Assembly: GCF_001046875.1 (NCBI RefSeq)
Contig: NZ_HF571038.1
Coordinates: forward strand, 397,411-444,290
Reading direction: 5' to 3'
Source of the DNA: Nostocoides jenkinsii Ben 74
GTDB lineage: Bacteria; Actinomycetota; Actinomycetes; Actinomycetales; Dermatophilaceae
Length of the DNA stretch: 46,880 bases
Position numbers and translations under genes: made by a program. This document shows, piece by piece, positions 24,266 to 32,903 of this stretch. The notes under the pieces were generated by a model, which was given only the letters and a program-made list of their open reading frames with translations, was not told the DNA's origin and did not search any database. Positions within the stretch are counted from its first letter, which is position 1, and every line of letters begins with the position of its first letter.

Positions 24266-25528
24266 ATGTCCGTCGACGTCGCCATCGTCGGTCTCGGTTA
24301 TGTCGGTCTGCCGCTGGCTCAAGAAGCGTCCCGGGTCGGCCTGAAAGTGCTCGGATTCGACATCGGCCAGCGGGTGGTCGACGGGCTCAACTCCGGCAAG
24401 TCCCACGTCGACGACCTCTCCGACGCCGACATCGCCGAGATGCAGGGGGCCGGGTTCGAGGCCACGACCGACTCCTCCCGCCTCGCCGACGCCAAGACGA
24501 TCGTCATTTGCGTGCCGACGCCCCTGTCTGAGGACGGAGGCCCCGACCTGGGCCCGGTCGTCTCGGCGGTCACCACGATCCGCGACAACCTGCAGAAGGG
24601 CATGCTCGTCATCCTCGAGTCGACGACCTACCCCGGCACCACCGACGAGGTCGTCCGCCCGCTCCTAGAGGAGACCGGCCTGATCGCCGGCCAGGACTTC
24701 CACCTGGCGTTCTCCCCCGAGCGCATCGACCCGGGCAACGAGAAGTTCGGCGCCAAGAACACCCCGAAGGTCGTCGGTGGCCAAACGCCCGCGTGTGGCG
24801 ACGCCGCCGCCGCGTTCTATGGGCAGTTCGTCGACACCGTCGTGCGCGCCAAGGGCACCCGCGAGGCGGAGACCGCCAAGCTGCTTGAAAACACCTACCG
24901 GCACATCAACATCGCCCTCGTCAACGAGATGGCGCGGTTCTGCCACGACCTCGGCATCGACCTGTGGGATGTCATCAACGCCGCCAAGACCAAGCCGTTC
25001 GGCTTCCAGGCTTTCTATCCCGGCCCGGGCGTCGGCGGCCACTGCATCCCGATCGACCCCAACTACCTGAGCCACAATGTGCGGGCCCGCCTCGGCTACC
25101 CGTTCCGGTTCGTGGAGTTGGCGCAGGAGATCAACGCCGGTATGCCGGACTATGTGGTCACGCGCGCGCAGAACCTCCTCAACGACGACGCCAAGGCGAT
25201 GCGCGGGTCGACCATCCTGCTGCTCGGCGTGACCTACAAGCCCAATATCGCCGACCAGCGCGAGAGCCCGGCCGTCCCCTTGGCCAAGCGGTTGGCCGAG
25301 AAGGGCGCGACCGTGAAATATCATGACCCGCACGTCACGGAGTGGCGCGCCCTCGGGGACCGCGCCAGCCGGGCCGACGACCTGGACGCGGCCGTCGCCG
25401 CCGCCGATCTCGTCATCCTGCTGCAGAACCACCGCGACTACGACGTCGACGCCTTGGCCGCCAAGAGCCAGCGCTTCTTCGACACCCGCGGTGTGGCCAC
25501 CGAGGGCGAGAAGGTCGCTCGCCTGTGA
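24266..25528 (+). CDS. Nucleotide-sugar dehydrogenase (UDP-HexNAc 6-dehydrogenase type)
   Basis: A 420-residue enzyme of the UDP-glucose/GDP-mannose dehydrogenase family, which oxidises C6 of an NDP-sugar to a uronic acid with two NAD+. The order is Rossmann domain VAIVGLGYVGLPLAQ, CVPTPLSEDGGPDL, LESTTYPGTT and FSPERIDPGN; then the middle domain with LENTYRHINIALVNEM and the catalytic Cys in GPGVGGHCIPIDPNYL; then the C-terminal domain with LGVTYKPNIADQRESP. The overall pattern favours WecC/WbpA-type substrates (UDP-GlcNAc or UDP-ManNAc) over UDP-glucose. The ATG at 24266 has AGGAG 6 nt upstream. It leads the four-gene glycan operon. Confidence 0.93.
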   Translation: MSVDVAIVGLGYVGLPLAQEASRVGLKVLGFDIGQRVVDGLNSGKSHVDDLSDADIAEMQGAGFEATTDSSRLADAKTIVICVPTPLSEDGGPDLGPVVSAVTTIRDNLQKGMLVILESTTYPGTTDEVVRPLLEETGLIAGQDFHLAFSPERIDPGNEKFGAKNTPKVVGGQTPACGDAAAAFYGQFVDTVVRAKGTREAETAKLLENTYRHINIALVNEMARFCHDLGIDLWDVINAAKTKPFGFQAFYPGPGVGGHCIPIDPNYLSHNVRARLGYPFRFVELAQEINAGMPDYVVTRAQNLLNDDAKAMRGSTILLLGVTYKPNIADQRESPAVPLAKRLAEKGATVKYHDPHVTEWRALGDRASRADDLDAAVAAADLVILLQNHRDYDVDALAAKSQRFFDTRGVATEGEKVARL

Positions 25529-26421
25529 CCCCTGGCTCGCCGGGGGACACTCCTCCCCCGGCGCTGAGCCCGCAGGAGGCCGCAGCGCTGGCTAAGGCGC
25601 ACGGCCTGACTCCGCTCGGCGCGCGCCCGGCGTTCGGCGACTACGTGCGCTCGATCTGGCGTCGCCGCTCGTTCTTGTGGACGTTGTCGCAGGCCGAGGC
25701 CGCGGAGAAGAACGCCGAGGACCGCCTCGGCATGCTCTGGACCTTGCTCAACCCGCTGCTGCTGGTGGTGAGCTATTTCCTGATCTTCGGGCTGCTGCTC
25801 GACACCAAACGCGGCGTCACGAACTTCATCGCCTTCCTCTCCATCGGGGTCGTCGTCTTCGGCTACAGCTCCGCCGCGATCACCAAGGGCACTAAGGCCA
25901 TCGTCGGCAATATGGGCCTGGTTCGGGCCCTGCGCTTCCCGCGGGCGCTGCTGCCGCTGTCGGTCACGCTGACCGAGTTTCTGATGACGTTGCCGGCGAT
26001 GGCCGTGCTGCTGGTCGTCATGCTCATCACGCACGAGCCCCTGACCTGGCGCTGGCTCCTGTTGCCGGTGGCGCTCGGCATACAGACCGCCATCTTGGCC
26101 GGGCTGGTGCTGATGGGTGCCCGCCTGGTCAACGTCGCCCGCGATATCGGGAACCTCATCCCGGTGGTCATCCGGCTGCTGCGCTACATCTCCGGCGTCT
26201 TCTTCAGCATCGATCGGTATGCCGAGCACCACCCGACCGTGCAGGCCTGCCTCAGCCTGCAACCCCTCGCCCTGCCGATGGATCTCGTGCGTCAATGTCT
26301 GATGGCGGAGTTCCCGGTCAAACCGCTGGAGTGGTTCGTCGGCCTGGGGTGGGCGGTCGTCCTGCTTGGCGCCGGTTTGTGGATCTTCTGGCGAGACGAG
26401 GCGAACTATGGCCGCGCCTGA
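25525..26421 (+). CDS. ABC-2 type polysaccharide export permease
   Basis: A 298-residue membrane protein of the Wzm/TagG type. It starts with GTG at 25525, which overlaps the previous stop (GTGA). An amphipathic N-terminal region containing FGDYVRSIWRRRSFLWTLSQAEAAEKNAEDRLGMLW leads into six membrane segments. The conserved LRYISGVFFSIDRYAEHHP near 225 belongs to the export family. It pairs with the ATPase encoded immediately downstream to move an undecaprenyl-linked or similar glycan across the membrane. The first 40 residues are Pro/Ala-rich and unconserved. Confidence 0.9.
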   Translation: MTPGSPGDTPPPALSPQEAAALAKAHGLTPLGARPAFGDYVRSIWRRRSFLWTLSQAEAAEKNAEDRLGMLWTLLNPLLLVVSYFLIFGLLLDTKRGVTNFIAFLSIGVVVFGYSSAAITKGTKAIVGNMGLVRALRFPRALLPLSVTLTEFLMTLPAMAVLLVVMLITHEPLTWRWLLLPVALGIQTAILAGLVLMGARLVNVARDIGNLIPVVIRLLRYISGVFFSIDRYAEHHPTVQACLSLQPLALPMDLVRQCLMAEFPVKPLEWFVGLGWAVVLLGAGLWIFWRDEANYGRA

Positions 26422-27238
26422 GCCGAAAGACAGCACCCCTGCCGTCATTTGCTCGCACGTCGACATCACGTATCGGGTCCAAGGCGCCAAGAAGATGGGC
26501 CCGGTCGCCGACGAGGACGACGAGTCGCTGTTCAAGAACCTCTTCAGCCGCGGCCGGGAGCTCGCCACGATCCAGAGCGTCGAGGCCGTCAAGGACGTCT
26601 CCTTCGTGGCCTATCACGGCGAATCCATCGGGATCATCGGGCGCAACGGCTCCGGCAAGTCGACCTTGCTGCGATCCATCGCGGGCCTCATCCCGCCGAC
26701 CCGCGGCCGCATCTGGATCTCCGGCGAGCCGTCCCTCCTGGGCGTCAACGCCGTCCTGATGAGCAAGCTCAGCGGCGAGCGCAATATCTACATCGGCGGC
26801 CAGGCGCTCGGCCTCACCCGCGCCCAGATCAAGGAGCGCTTCGCCGACATCGTCGACTTCTCCGGCATCGGCGACTCGGTCTACCGGCCGATGAAGACCT
26901 ACTCCTCCGGGCAGGCCGCGCGGCTCCGGTTCGCCATCTCCACGGCCGCCACCCCCGACATCCTGATGATCGACGAGGCGCTCGCCACCGGCGACGCCGA
27001 CTTCAAGGAGCGCAGTTCGGCCAAGGTGGCCGAGATCCGGCAGCAAGCCTCAACCGTCTTCCTCGTCTCCCACTCCAACTCCACGATTCGCGAGTTGTGC
27101 TCGCGAGTGCTGTGGATGGAGAAGGGCGTCCTCCTGGCCGACGGGCCCACCGAGGAGGTCGTCGCGGCATACGAAGCGACGCTGCCCAAGAAGAAGCCGC
27201 CGGCCAAGCCGAAGCCCCTGCCCCCCGCGGAGGCCTGA
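26408..27238 (+). CDS. ABC transporter ATPase for polysaccharide export
   Basis: A 276-residue ATPase of the Wzt/TagH type, starting at ATG 26408 inside the end of the permease gene (14-bp overlap). It has Walker A GRNGSGKST near 80, a Q-loop-region substitution SLLGVNAVLMSKLSGERNIYIGG typical of this subfamily, signature YSSGQAARLRFA (C-loop SSGQ), Walker B ILMIDEALATGDADF and switch His in FLVSHSNST. An internal acidic insertion (VADEDDESLFKNLFSRG) lies before the first strand pair. The Pro/Lys tail (KKKPPAKPKPLPP) is too short to be a glycan-binding domain like that of some Wzt proteins. Confidence 0.93.
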   Translation: MAAPEPKDSTPAVICSHVDITYRVQGAKKMGPVADEDDESLFKNLFSRGRELATIQSVEAVKDVSFVAYHGESIGIIGRNGSGKSTLLRSIAGLIPPTRGRIWISGEPSLLGVNAVLMSKLSGERNIYIGGQALGLTRAQIKERFADIVDFSGIGDSVYRPMKTYSSGQAARLRFAISTAATPDILMIDEALATGDADFKERSSAKVAEIRQQASTVFLVSHSNSTIRELCSRVLWMEKGVLLADGPTEEVVAAYEATLPKKKPPAKPKPLPPAEA

Positions 27239-28339
27239 GTGCCGCGCATCCTCGTCGTCACCGTCGTCCACGACCCCGAGGACTCCCGAATCCGGCATCG
27301 GCAGATCCCGGCCCTCCTCGCCGACGGCTGGCAGGTGACGTATGCCGCGCCCTTCCGCGCCTATCACCGGCCCGAACCGCTGCTGCCTGGACTGCGCACC
27401 ATCGACCTCCCCCGGGCGGTCGGCCGGGACCGGACCCGCGCCAATCGGATCGCCCGGGCGCTGATCAAGGCGGAGGCGGGCGAGCACGATCTCGTGCTCG
27501 TCCACGATCCCGAGCTCGTGGCCGCTGCCAGCGGGCTGCGGCTGCGCAATCTCGTGTGGGACGTCCACGAGGACCCGGCCGCGGCCTTGGTTGCCAAGGA
27601 CTGGCTCCCCGGTCGCGCCAAGGGCGTCATCGGTGGCGCCTGGCGAGCGACGGAGCGCCTGACCGAGCGCCGGCATCGGTTGCTGCTGGCTGAGTACGAC
27701 TATCAGTCGCGGTTCGCCCGTCCCCACCCGGTGGTGCCGAACACCGTGCGCGTGCCTGCCGACGTGCCCGAACCAGGTTTGGACCGCGTGGTCTATCTGG
27801 GCACCGTCACCATGGCCCGGGGAGCCGCCGAGATAGCGCGAGTGGCCGAAATCGTCGCGACGTCGACCGATGGAGGGTGCCGTCTGGAGGTCATGGGCGG
27901 GGCGCGGGATGCCGAGTCGAGCCGTCTGCTGAGCGCCGCAGCCGAGGCTGGGCATCTGGTGTGGCACGGCTTTGTGCCGAGTGATGTTGCCCTGGCCAAA
28001 CTGCCTGGCGCCTTGGCCGGGCTGTCCCTGCTGCACAACCTGCCGAACTATCGGCATTCACGCCCGACCAAGATCGTCGAGTACATGGCGCACGGGGTTC
28101 CCTGCATCACCACGCCCCTGCCCGTCGCGGTCGAGTTGGTCGAGAGCGCGGGTGCGGGCATTGTCGTGCCCTTCGACGACCCGGAGGCGGCCGCGGCGGC
28201 GATCCTCGCCCTCCGCGCCGAGCCTGACCAAGCCCGGGCGTATGGTGCGGCCGGACACGCGGCGGCGCGCGCGGCATACGACTGGAACACCGCGGGACCG
28301 GCGTTCACGGCGACGCTGCGGGGATTCCTGCCGCGCTAG
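27239..28339 (+). CDS. GT-B glycosyltransferase, GT4-like
   Basis: A 366-residue protein beginning with GTG at 27239, immediately after the ATPase stop. The N-terminal domain starts ILVVTVVHDPEDSRIRHRQIPALLADGWQVTY, typical of GT4-type enzymes acting on long-chain glycans. The donor domain has VVYLGTVTMARGAAEI, WHGFVPSDVALAKL and the E-x7-E-like region RPTKIVEYMAHGVPCITTPLPVAVELVESAGAGIVV. It is the last gene of the operon with the dehydrogenase and ABC exporter, so it probably adds a sugar to the exported polymer. Its stop lies eight bases from the convergent anti-sigma-like gene. Confidence 0.92.
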   Translation: MPRILVVTVVHDPEDSRIRHRQIPALLADGWQVTYAAPFRAYHRPEPLLPGLRTIDLPRAVGRDRTRANRIARALIKAEAGEHDLVLVHDPELVAAASGLRLRNLVWDVHEDPAAALVAKDWLPGRAKGVIGGAWRATERLTERRHRLLLAEYDYQSRFARPHPVVPNTVRVPADVPEPGLDRVVYLGTVTMARGAAEIARVAEIVATSTDGGCRLEVMGGARDAESSRLLSAAAEAGHLVWHGFVPSDVALAKLPGALAGLSLLHNLPNYRHSRPTKIVEYMAHGVPCITTPLPVAVELVESAGAGIVVPFDDPEAAAAAILALRAEPDQARAYGAAGHAAARAAYDWNTAGPAFTATLRGFLPR

Positions 28340-28347
28340 AGGCCCGT

Positions 28348-29088
28348 TCAGGACCTCGGCGACTCCGTGGCGGCCGCCCCGGGCGGGTAGTGGCCCCGGG
28401 TCGGGACGGGCGCCGCCGGAGCCAACCACGTCGTGGCGGCGTCCGTCCACGGCACCTGGGCCTGGGTGCCGTCGGCGCAGGTGACGGAGATGTTGTCACC
28501 GGTGACGGGGAAGATCGGTGCCTGGGTGAAGCCCCAGACAGGGCCGTCATAGGACCCGCCCGGCGCCTTCGGGGAGTTGTCGAGGAAGAGCAGCATCAGG
28601 TAGCGCCCCGGCTGTGGGTTGGCGTCCGGCGTCACGCCCTCCCACAGCCGAAAGGTGCCGGTCGGGGCGTCGCCGGGCGGGCCGGGGATCACCGCGACAG
28701 CCTTGGCGTCGGTCCAGCCGTGGCCGGCGGTCATTCCAAAGGTTAGGTCGGCCGTCGGCGCCCCCGAGATGTCCACGACCACGGCCTCGTGAAAACCCTT
28801 CTGGATCAACCCATTCGCCTCCGCCAATGCGTCGCGGACACACTGCGGCGCGCTCGCGGCATCGGTATCGGAGGCGAAGGCCGGTGCCGGGGCGACCGGG
28901 CTCGCGCGGAAGGCCCCGGCACCGATGGCGAGGCCGGCAACCGCTAGGGCGGAGCCCGCGGCCCCGCCACTTCGCAACCATGTGCGCCGCCGCAGCCGCT
29001 TCTGGCCGGCCCCGACCACCGCGGCCAGCGGTGCGTCAAAGTTCTCATCGGCGACGATCTCGTCGAAGGCCTGCTTGAGATCGGTCAT
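28348..29088 (-). CDS. Membrane partner of the sigma factor (putative anti-sigma)
   Basis: A 246-residue protein starting at ATG 29086-29088, which overlaps the sigma stop as ATGA. A short cytoplasmic region (TDLKQAFDEIVADENFDAPLAAVVGAGQKRLRRR) precedes one membrane helix (SALAVAGLAIGAGAF). The outer domain of about 180 residues contains two cysteines (APQCVRDAL and ISVTCADG) and no known fold. There is no zinc-binding HxxxCxxC anti-sigma motif. The position makes an anti-sigma or sensor role likely, but the sequence alone does not show it. Confidence 0.7.
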   Translation of the reverse strand: MTDLKQAFDEIVADENFDAPLAAVVGAGQKRLRRRTWLRSGGAAGSALAVAGLAIGAGAFRASPVAPAPAFASDTDAASAPQCVRDALAEANGLIQKGFHEAVVVDISGAPTADLTFGMTAGHGWTDAKAVAVIPGPPGDAPTGTFRLWEGVTPDANPQPGRYLMLLFLDNSPKAPGGSYDGPVWGFTQAPIFPVTGDNISVTCADGTQAQVPWTDAATTWLAPAAPVPTRGHYPPGAAATESPRS

Positions 29089-29639
29089 GGCCGAGCCTCC
29101 GCGGTGGTGGTTATGGCGGTCGTGTCGTCAGTGACGGGGTCGCCGAGGGCCAAGCCCCCGGCGCGCAGGGCGGCGAGGCCGCGGGATATCCGCGACTTCA
29201 CGGTGCCAGGGGCACAGTCGAGCGCCTCGGCGATCTGGGATTCGGTCAGGTCCGCATAGAACCGCAGCACCAGCACCGCCCGCTGCTCAATCGGCAGGTC
29301 ACGCAGGGCATCGCGGACGGTCACCCGGGTGGCCGGGTCACCGCGTGGGTCGCCGCGGTGGTCAGGCCCATGCGCCTGCTCGGGCAGGTCGCCGTGCGGC
29401 ACCTCCCCGCTCCACCGTCGCTTCCGGTCCCGGATGAGGAGCCGGACCATCGTCGTGCGCACGTACGCCTCCCCCGCCGCCAACTCACGGACCTTCGGCC
29501 AGGCCACGTAGGTACGGATCAGCGCCTCCTGGAGCAGGTCCTCCCCGCTCGCCCGCGCCCCGGTGAGGAGCATCGCGGTGCGCGCCAGCGCGGCATACCG
29601 ACTGGTGACGAAGGCGTCGAAGTCGCCCCGATCCGCCAT
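29085..29639 (-). CDS. SigE-family ECF RNA polymerase sigma factor
   Basis: A 184-residue two-domain ECF sigma factor. Region 2 covers about residues 5-75 (FDAFVTSRYAALARTAMLLTGARASGEDLLQEALIRTYVAWPKV, where the GEDLLQE segment helps contact core RNA polymerase). Region 4 is near 115-165 (LRDLPIEQRAVLVLRFYADLTESQIAEALDCAPGTVKSRISRGLAAL). It matches the actinobacterial SigE-type group (TIGR02983-like). The start is ATG 29637-29639 with GAGGGG about 5 nt away. The membrane partner gene is translationally coupled. The linker is rich in Asp/Gly/Arg. Confidence 0.93.
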   Translation of the reverse strand: MADRGDFDAFVTSRYAALARTAMLLTGARASGEDLLQEALIRTYVAWPKVRELAAGEAYVRTTMVRLLIRDRKRRWSGEVPHGDLPEQAHGPDHRGDPRGDPATRVTVRDALRDLPIEQRAVLVLRFYADLTESQIAEALDCAPGTVKSRISRGLAALRAGGLALGDPVTDDTTAITTTAEARP

Positions 29640-29775
29640 GCCACCCCTCATCTCGTATGGCCGTGCCACCCACCCGGCGCACGTCTCACCCTGATAGAGC
29701 ACCGAGCAGGCGAGAAACGTTCCCGAGCCGGCTGAGCCGGGGCTGGGTTGAGGGCGCGGGTTGAGGGAGCGGCCT

Positions 29776-30753
29776 TCAGAAGACGACGACCGTGCGGCCC
29801 ATCGGCATGAGATCGCGCGACCAGATCATGTCCATCGCCGAGTTGCTGACGCGGGCGCACCCGTGCGAGGCCGGGTAGGCCGGGACGGACGTGTAGCCGT
29901 GGACGGCGATGCCGCCGACGAAGTACTTCGAGCGGTAGAGCGTGCCGAGCGGCCCGTGATCGAGGCCGTTGACCTCGTGAATCACACTGAACGTGCCCTT
30001 CGGGGTGATCGCGGTCTTGGTGACGCCCTGGCTCACATAGGTCTCGCCGCTGCCCGTGCTGGTGTTGAGAATGGCGACGATGCGCGAGTTCTCGACGACA
30101 GTCAGGACCTGGTTAGCCAAGCTGATCTGAACCGCATTGCCGCTGACGACGAGCTTCGGCACCACCCCACGCTCGAGTGCCGCGCGGGTGGCCGGCCCGT
30201 AGACCCCGTCCCGGCCGAGACCGGCGGTCTTCTGCAGGGCCATGACCGCCTGCTGGGTGAGGTAGCCATACTCACCGTCGGGCGTCCCGAGCCAATAGCC
30301 GAGGGCGCTCAGTCGCTGCTGCATGCGCTGCACCGCCGGCCCCTTGTCACCCGACTTCATCGTGCTCGAGTCGGTCAACGGGGGCTTGGTCGGGGTTGTC
30401 GGTGGAGTCGTCGTTGACGTCGGAGTCGGCTTCGGGCTGGGCGAGGTGCTGCTCGGGCTCGGGCTCGTGGTGCTGGACGAACCGGACGTCGAGGGCGTGC
30501 CAGAAGTGGGCCTGCCCGAGGTGGAGGTGCCAGAGGTAGACGTGCCAGAGGTAGACGTGCCAGAGGTGGAGGTACCAGTCGTGGAAGTGCCAGAGGTGGA
30601 CGTACCGGTCGAGCCACCACCGGTCGACGTGCTCGCACTGGTGCTCGTTCCCAGCGCGGTCGAACTCGTCGAGCCTCCCGGAGCCGCCGTACAACCGGCC
30701 AATGCGCCCGCCGCGACCAATGCCACCATCCACCGTGCCTGCTGCTTGCCCAT
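29776..30753 (-). CDS. L,D-transpeptidase lipoprotein with peptidoglycan-binding domain
   Basis: A 325-residue protein. ATG 30751-30753 gives a lipoprotein signal with lipobox LAGC (MVALVAAGALAGCTAAP). The cysteine is followed by a long Ser/Thr/Gly/Pro linker (about 25-130). A PG_binding_1 domain follows at about 135-190 (GPAVQRMQQRLSALGYWLG, DGVYGPATRAAL). The YkuD catalytic domain has HGYTSVPAYPASHGCARVSN, with the SHGC catalytic His-Cys. It cross-links or anchors to peptidoglycan outside the membrane. The linker is coded by 15-bp tandem DNA repeats and may vary in length. Confidence 0.95.
   Translation of the reverse strand: MGKQQARWMVALVAAGALAGCTAAPGGSTSSTALGTSTSASTSTGGGSTGTSTSGTSTTGTSTSGTSTSGTSTSGTSTSGRPTSGTPSTSGSSSTTSPSPSSTSPSPKPTPTSTTTPPTTPTKPPLTDSSTMKSGDKGPAVQRMQQRLSALGYWLGTPDGEYGYLTQQAVMALQKTAGLGRDGVYGPATRAALERGVVPKLVVSGNAVQISLANQVLTVVENSRIVAILNTSTGSGETYVSQGVTKTAITPKGTFSVIHEVNGLDHGPLGTLYRSKYFVGGIAVHGYTSVPAYPASHGCARVSNSAMDMIWSRDLMPMGRTVVVF
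30497..30606. repeat. 15-bp tandem repeats coding the transpeptidase linker
   Basis: Units of the form GTGCCAGAGGTxGAx start at 30527, 30542, 30557 and 30587, with degenerate copies between and around. On the minus strand they encode (GTSTS)n. The unit is a multiple of three, so gain or loss would keep the frame. Confidence 0.8.
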
Positions 30754-31058
30754 GATCGTCCCCGCCTTCGTCTTGGCCCACCGGCCTGCTGTTTCGCCCG
30801 CCGCGCGGGCCGTCACACCTGTTCAGACGCCATGCGCCGGGGGCGGGTTGTCAGGTGGCTGATTACGAACCGGTCACGGCGCGGCATACGACGTGGATCA
30901 CGGCGGGATGAGTGGGTGCGCGGAATCTTCGCGTGACCATGTAGCGTTATCCCCACGACAAACACACTTCGCGAGACCGCTCCGCAAGCCTGATCGTGCG
31001 CCAACCGGCGACCAGGCAGACGATGCCGCCTCGCTAGACGACACAAGGGGGTCACGCC
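30754..31058. other. Intergenic region between the divergent transpeptidase and DUF3073 genes
   Basis: About 300 bp without a convincing gene. It must hold both promoters. A small GCGCG/CGCGT hairpin lies near 30915-30932, and one GGCATAC copy is at about 30885. AAGGGGG lies 8-14 nt upstream of the DUF3073 start. No clear -35/-10 pair can be named. Confidence 0.4.
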
Positions 31059-31256
31059 ATGGGGCGCGGCCGGGCCAAAGCCAAGCAGACCAAGGTTGCC
31101 CGGGAGTTGAAGTACTACTCCCCGAATACCGACTTGAGCGCGCTTGAGCGTGAACTGCACCAACCCTCCCACCTCGGGACGGCACAGCGTTATGCCGACG
31201 AGCCCGACGTGGACGAGGACGACGACTACGGTCGCTGGGCCTCCGGGCGACCCTAA
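31059..31256 (+). CDS. DUF3073 family small protein
   Basis: A 65-residue, actinobacteria-specific protein. It begins MGRGRAKAKQTKVARELKYYSPNTDL, the family's conserved basic N-terminus, continues with ALERELHQPS and ends in an acidic DEPDVDEDDDY tail. AAGGGGG lies upstream of the ATG. The function is unknown. Relatives are usually found next to purM/purF; here purM is about 4.3 kb away on the other strand, so the usual neighbourhood has been opened by a three-gene insertion. Confidence 0.93.
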   Translation: MGRGRAKAKQTKVARELKYYSPNTDLSALERELHQPSHLGTAQRYADEPDVDEDDDYGRWASGRP

Positions 31257-31283
31257 CCTCGATCGTTTGACGGCTCGATAGTT

Positions 31284-31309
31284 CGGCGCGCCAAAAGTTT
31301 GGCGCGCCG
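31284..31309 (+). terminator. Hairpin after DUF3073
   Basis: CGGCGCGCCAAA (31284-31295) pairs perfectly with TTTGGCGCGCCG (31298-31309) around AG. It lies 28 bp past the stop of DUF3073 and 38 bp before the permease start. Confidence 0.65.
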
Positions 31310-31347
31310 ATCCCCGGTGACCGTCGATTTCTGGCACGCTCACGCTC

Positions 31348-32886
31348 ATGAGTAGTCCAGCAGCACCCGGCGGTGTCGACCGGGTCCGCGCCCTCGGCGT
31401 CGAGACCACCGGCATCGAGATCATCGACGAGACCGAGCGCACCGCGCGCCCGGTCGACCTCTTCTGGCCGTGGTTCGCCGCGAACGTCTCGGTCTTCGGC
31501 ATCTCGTATGCCGCGTTCGTCCTCGGCTTCGGCATCTCCTTCTGGCAGGCGGCGCTCGTCACGGTCATCGGCATCGTGATCAGCTTCGCCTTGTGCGGGG
31601 TGATCGCCATCGCCGGCAAGCGCGGGTCGGCCCCGACGATGATCTTGTCCCGCGCGCCGTTCGGCGTGACGGGACAGAAGATCCCCGGCGTCATCTCCTG
31701 GCTGGTCTCGATCGGCTGGGAGACGTTCCTGTCGATCATGGCGGTCCTGGCCACCGCGACCGTCTTCGAGCGGCTCGGCTGGGGCGGCGGAACCGGCGTC
31801 AAGATCGTCGCCGCCATCGTCGTCGCGGCGATGATCGTGCTCGCCTCCGTCGCCGGCTACCACATCATCATGCGGATGCAGTCCTATCTGACGTGGATCA
31901 CCGGCATCGTGACGATCCTCTTCGTCGTCATCGCCGCCAAGCACGTCGACTGGGGCAAGGTCTCGGCGCTGCCCTCGGGCCCGTGGCAAGCCGTTGTCGG
32001 CGCCTTGGTCATGCTGATGACCGGCTTCGGGCTCGGCTGGATCAATATCGCCGCCGACTGGTCGCGCTATCAGCGCCGCGACGCCAATGGGTCGGCGATC
32101 GTCTTCTGGAACACCTTCGGCGGCGCCGTCGCCCCGGTTCTGCTCGTGCTCTTCGGCCTGCTCCTGGCCGGCTCGGATGACGCCGTGCGCGACGGCATCT
32201 CGGGCGACCCGATCGGTGCGCTGGCGCAGGTGCTGCCGACGTGGTTCCTCGTGCCCTTCCTCATCGCCGTGATCCTCTCCCTCGTCTCCGGGGCGGTCCT
32301 CGGCATCTACTCCTCCGGCCTGACGCTGCTCTCGCTCGGAGTCCGTATCCCCCGACCCGCCGCGGCCCTCGTCGACGGCGTGATCCTCACCCTGGGCACG
32401 ATTTGGGTCGTCTTCTTCGCCGAGAACTTCCTCGGCCCGTTCCAGTCGTTCCTTATCACGCTGGGCGTGCCGCTGGCCGCCTGGGCGGGGATCATGATCG
32501 CCGACATTGCCCTGCGTCGCCGCGACTACGACGAGGAGTCGTTGTTCTCGGCTGCGGGCGTCTATCGGGCCTTCGACTGGGTCTCGATCGGGACGATGAC
32601 GGTCATGTCGGTCCTCGGCTGGGGCCTGGTGGTCAACAACTTTGCCGCCGACGCGAGCTGGAACAACTGGCAGGGCTTCCTGCTGGAGCCCCTCGGGCTT
32701 GGCACCTGGAACGCCACCGACGGCTACTGGGAAGGCAACTGGCCCTACGCCAACCTCGGTGTCCTGCTGGCCCTCGTCGGCTCGTTCGTCATCACGTATG
32801 TGGCGCGCCGCAAGACCGTGGCCGACCAGGAGCAGGCCCGGGGAGGGGCCAGCTACGCGGGCCGTTCCCCCCTAGACGGTCGCTGA
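31348..32886 (+). CDS. codB: NCS1 family cytosine/purine permease
   Basis: A 512-residue membrane protein of the nucleobase:cation symporter-1 family with about 12 helices. It has a hydrophilic N-terminus (GVDRVRALGVETTGIEIID), LFWPWFAANVSVFGISYAAF for helix 1, KRGSAPTMILSRAPFGVTGQKIPG (the family's P-M-RA-FG loop) and INIAADWSRYQR for the helix 6 region. It probably imports cytosine, a purine, allantoin or a related base; the substrate is not certain, so the symbol is by similarity. It is followed 17 bp later by an isochorismatase-family gene that may act on the imported compound. Confidence 0.85.
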   Translation: MSSPAAPGGVDRVRALGVETTGIEIIDETERTARPVDLFWPWFAANVSVFGISYAAFVLGFGISFWQAALVTVIGIVISFALCGVIAIAGKRGSAPTMILSRAPFGVTGQKIPGVISWLVSIGWETFLSIMAVLATATVFERLGWGGGTGVKIVAAIVVAAMIVLASVAGYHIIMRMQSYLTWITGIVTILFVVIAAKHVDWGKVSALPSGPWQAVVGALVMLMTGFGLGWINIAADWSRYQRRDANGSAIVFWNTFGGAVAPVLLVLFGLLLAGSDDAVRDGISGDPIGALAQVLPTWFLVPFLIAVILSLVSGAVLGIYSSGLTLLSLGVRIPRPAAALVDGVILTLGTIWVVFFAENFLGPFQSFLITLGVPLAAWAGIMIADIALRRRDYDEESLFSAAGVYRAFDWVSIGTMTVMSVLGWGLVVNNFAADASWNNWQGFLLEPLGLGTWNATDGYWEGNWPYANLGVLLALVGSFVITYVARRKTVADQEQARGGASYAGRSPLDGR

Positions 32887-32903
32887 AGGGACGCGCGCTG
32901 ATC

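Noticed and set aside
30497-30606. Regular short repeats that could suggest a CRISPR array.
   Set aside because: They are contiguous 15-bp coding units without unique spacers and encode the Ser/Thr linker of the transpeptidase. No cas genes are present.
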